DNA from: Streptomyces zagrosensis
GTDB lineage: Bacteria > Actinomycetota > Actinomycetes > Streptomycetales > Streptomycetaceae
Length of the DNA stretch: 64,000 nt
Assembly: GCF_014203645.1 (NCBI RefSeq)
Contig: NZ_JACHJL010000009.1
Coordinates: 293,493-357,492 of the forward strand
Direction: 5' to 3'
The notes beneath the pieces are model-generated. The model did no database searches. It saw only the letters and a list, made by a program, of their open reading frames with translations, and had not been told where the DNA came from. The position numbers were made by a program, and so were the translations under genes. The stretch's first letter is position 1; each line of letters starts with the position of its first letter. Positions 62,739 through 64,000 of the stretch are shown one piece after another.

Positions 62739-64000
62739 CGGGCCAGCGCGTCCGGCCGCGACACCACTGCTCGACACCCTCGCCGGCCCCGACACGCTGC
62801 GGGCCGTCCCCGTATCGCGGCTCCTCGCACTGGCCGCGGAAATCAGAGTGTGTATGCGACAGGCGGTGTCGCGGCCGGCCGGGCAACTGGGCCCCGAACT
62901 GGGCGTGGTGGAGCTGACGATCGCCCTGCACCGGGTCTTCGACTCGCCGCGCGACCGGCTCCTTTGGGACACCGGGCAGCGGTCGTACGCGCACAAGCTG
63001 CTGACCGGCTGCCGGGACGCCGCCAGGGCCCGCAGCCGCGGCCCCACCGGCGAGTTAGCGCGCCAGGCGGCACCGTACGACGTGATCGAGACCGCACACG
63101 CGGGCACGGCCCTGTCGTACGCGGATGGCTTCGCCAAGGCGCATCGGCTCCGCGGTCTACGCGATCGGTATGTGGTGGCGGTCGTCGGGAGCGAGGCGCT
63201 CGTCGGCGGTATGGCCTGGGAGGCGCTCAACAACATCGCTGCGGCCCGCGATCTGCCGCTGGTGATCGTGCTCCATGACCACGTCCCCGGACATGAGGCA
63301 CCGAACGGCGGGACACCGAGTGACGGAGCGCTGGACGGCGGGACACCGAGCGACGGAACACCGAGCGGCGGCGCACGGAGCGACGGGGCAACGGGGGGCG
63401 GCCTCGCCCAGCACCTGGCCACCCTGCGCGCCAGGCGCCAGAGTGGCGCAGTGAGCTTCGAACGGGCCCCGAAGCCGGCAGGTGACGCGCGGCACGGCAT
63501 CCTCTCCACCAGCGGCCCGTCCGTGGTGATATCACAGACCGGCGTCTTGGTGCAGACGCCGCATGCGCCGGCCATGGCCACCGGCGACCGCGGTGTGGGC
63601 TCGGTCGGTAGCCCCGCACCCACAGCGACTCGCGCCCACGACACGCTACGAGCCCGCAGCCTCTTCGACGACCTGGGCTTCGCCTATGTCGGGCCTGTGG
63701 ACGGGCATGACGTGGTGGCGGTGGAGTCGGCGCTGCGGCGGGCCAAGGCGTTCGGCGGGCCGGCCATCGTGCACTGCGTCACCCGGCAACCGCCTGCCGA
63801 TGGAGCTGACCCAACCGCCGACACGGCCGCTGGTACTGCCGCCGGCACCACAGGTACGTCGGCAGCAGGCCATCTGCCTGCGGTGAGCCCGGCCGATCCC
63901 GCGTTGGGTCCGTCGTGGACGTCGGTGTTTTCCGATGAGATGGTGCGGGTGGGTGCGGAGCGTGAGGATGTGGTGGGGATTACGGCGGCGATGTTGCAGC
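62722..64000 (+). CDS. DXS/transketolase-like enzyme with altered thiamine-diphosphate motif (runs off the window)
   Basis: At least 426 residues, resembling 1-deoxyxylulose-5-phosphate synthase along its length: YAHKLLTGC (HKILTGR in DXS), an AHAGTALSYADG stretch, GGMAWEALNNIA, LFDDLGFAYVGPVDGHD. The Mg-ThDP motif GDG...N is changed to GSE (156-158) and the following Asn position to HDH (185-187). A Gly/Ser/Asp-rich insertion follows directly. Normal DXS activity is thus doubtful; a neofunctionalised or partner-dependent role is more likely. TTG 62722 with GGAGG at 6 bp. Codon 112 (63055-63057) is TTA, implying bldA dependence. Confidence 0.85.
   Translation, partial: MTLRPDGPARPAATPLLDTLAGPDTLRAVPVSRLLALAAEIRVCMRQAVSRPAGQLGPELGVVELTIALHRVFDSPRDRLLWDTGQRSYAHKLLTGCRDAARARSRGPTGELARQAAPYDVIETAHAGTALSYADGFAKAHRLRGLRDRYVVAVVGSEALVGGMAWEALNNIAAARDLPLVIVLHDHVPGHEAPNGGTPSDGALDGGTPSDGTPSGGARSDGATGGGLAQHLATLRARRQSGAVSFERAPKPAGDARHGILSTSGPSVVISQTGVLVQTPHAPAMATGDRGVGSVGSPAPTATRAHDTLRARSLFDDLGFAYVGPVDGHDVVAVESALRRAKAFGGPAIVHCVTRQPPADGADPTADTAAGTAAGTTGTSAAGHLPAVSPADPALGPSWTSVFSDEMVRVGAEREDVVGITAAMLQ

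Overview
The window is high-GC actinobacterial DNA, almost certainly Streptomyces. Codon third positions are overwhelmingly G/C, GTG and TTG starts are common, TTA codons are rare and sit in regulatory or secondary-metabolism genes, and several genera-typical loci are present: an HspR-type HAIR operator before lon, a conservon (cvnABCD), a chitinase with paired TGGTC-type promoter repeats, and DUF664 and GH25 proteins.

Left part (1-36 kb) is mixed chromosomal content. It begins with the N-terminus of an MMPL exporter, then a degraded stretch with a transposase remnant, Lon protease under a HAIR operator, a lipoprotein, a flavodoxin-like quinone reductase and its TetR regulator sharing three palindromic operators, a secreted GH25 muramidase, a MarR regulator and a PP2C-like protein. 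Next come a complete conservon with a styrene-monooxygenase-type flavoprotein behind it, a secreted NlpC/P60-like protein that lacks the catalytic cysteine, a GH18 chitinase, an IS5-type remnant abutting a streptomycin 3''-phosphotransferase gene, a TetR gene next to an AurF-type di-iron oxygenase, DUF664, SDR and phosphotransferase genes, two tandem Rieske oxygenases, GNAT, ABC ATPase, LuxR and quinone oxidoreductase genes.

Right part (about 36-64 kb) looks like a biosynthetic gene cluster running off the right edge. It starts with two tandemly duplicated TetR regulators and a large NB-ARC/TPR/LuxR regulator with a TTA codon. The core is a polyprenyl diphosphate synthase, a CreD-like lyase translationally coupled to a CreE-like flavin monooxygenase (together the aspartate-nitrosuccinate route to nitrous acid), and a divergent CreM-like AMP-forming ligase of the kind that uses nitrite to diazotise an aryl amine. 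Around it are a protoporphyrinogen-oxidase-like flavoprotein, an NmrA-type reductase, an MMPL exporter with three operator copies, a UbiA prenyltransferase and a methyltransferase. A tightly coupled seven-gene operon follows: two Gfo/Idh/MocA oxidoreductases, a TIM-barrel isomerase, an M20 hydrolase, an Ldh-type dehydrogenase, a DUF6917-like protein and a DXS-like thiamine-diphosphate enzyme with an altered cofactor motif.

My reading is a prenylated (polyprenyl) small molecule whose polar part is built by the sugar-acid-like operon and decorated with a nitrous-acid-derived nitrogen (diazo, N-N or nitroso). I do not recognise a described pathway with this gene set. A block of almost pure G and C runs at 49776-49920 is probably an assembly or sequencing artefact.
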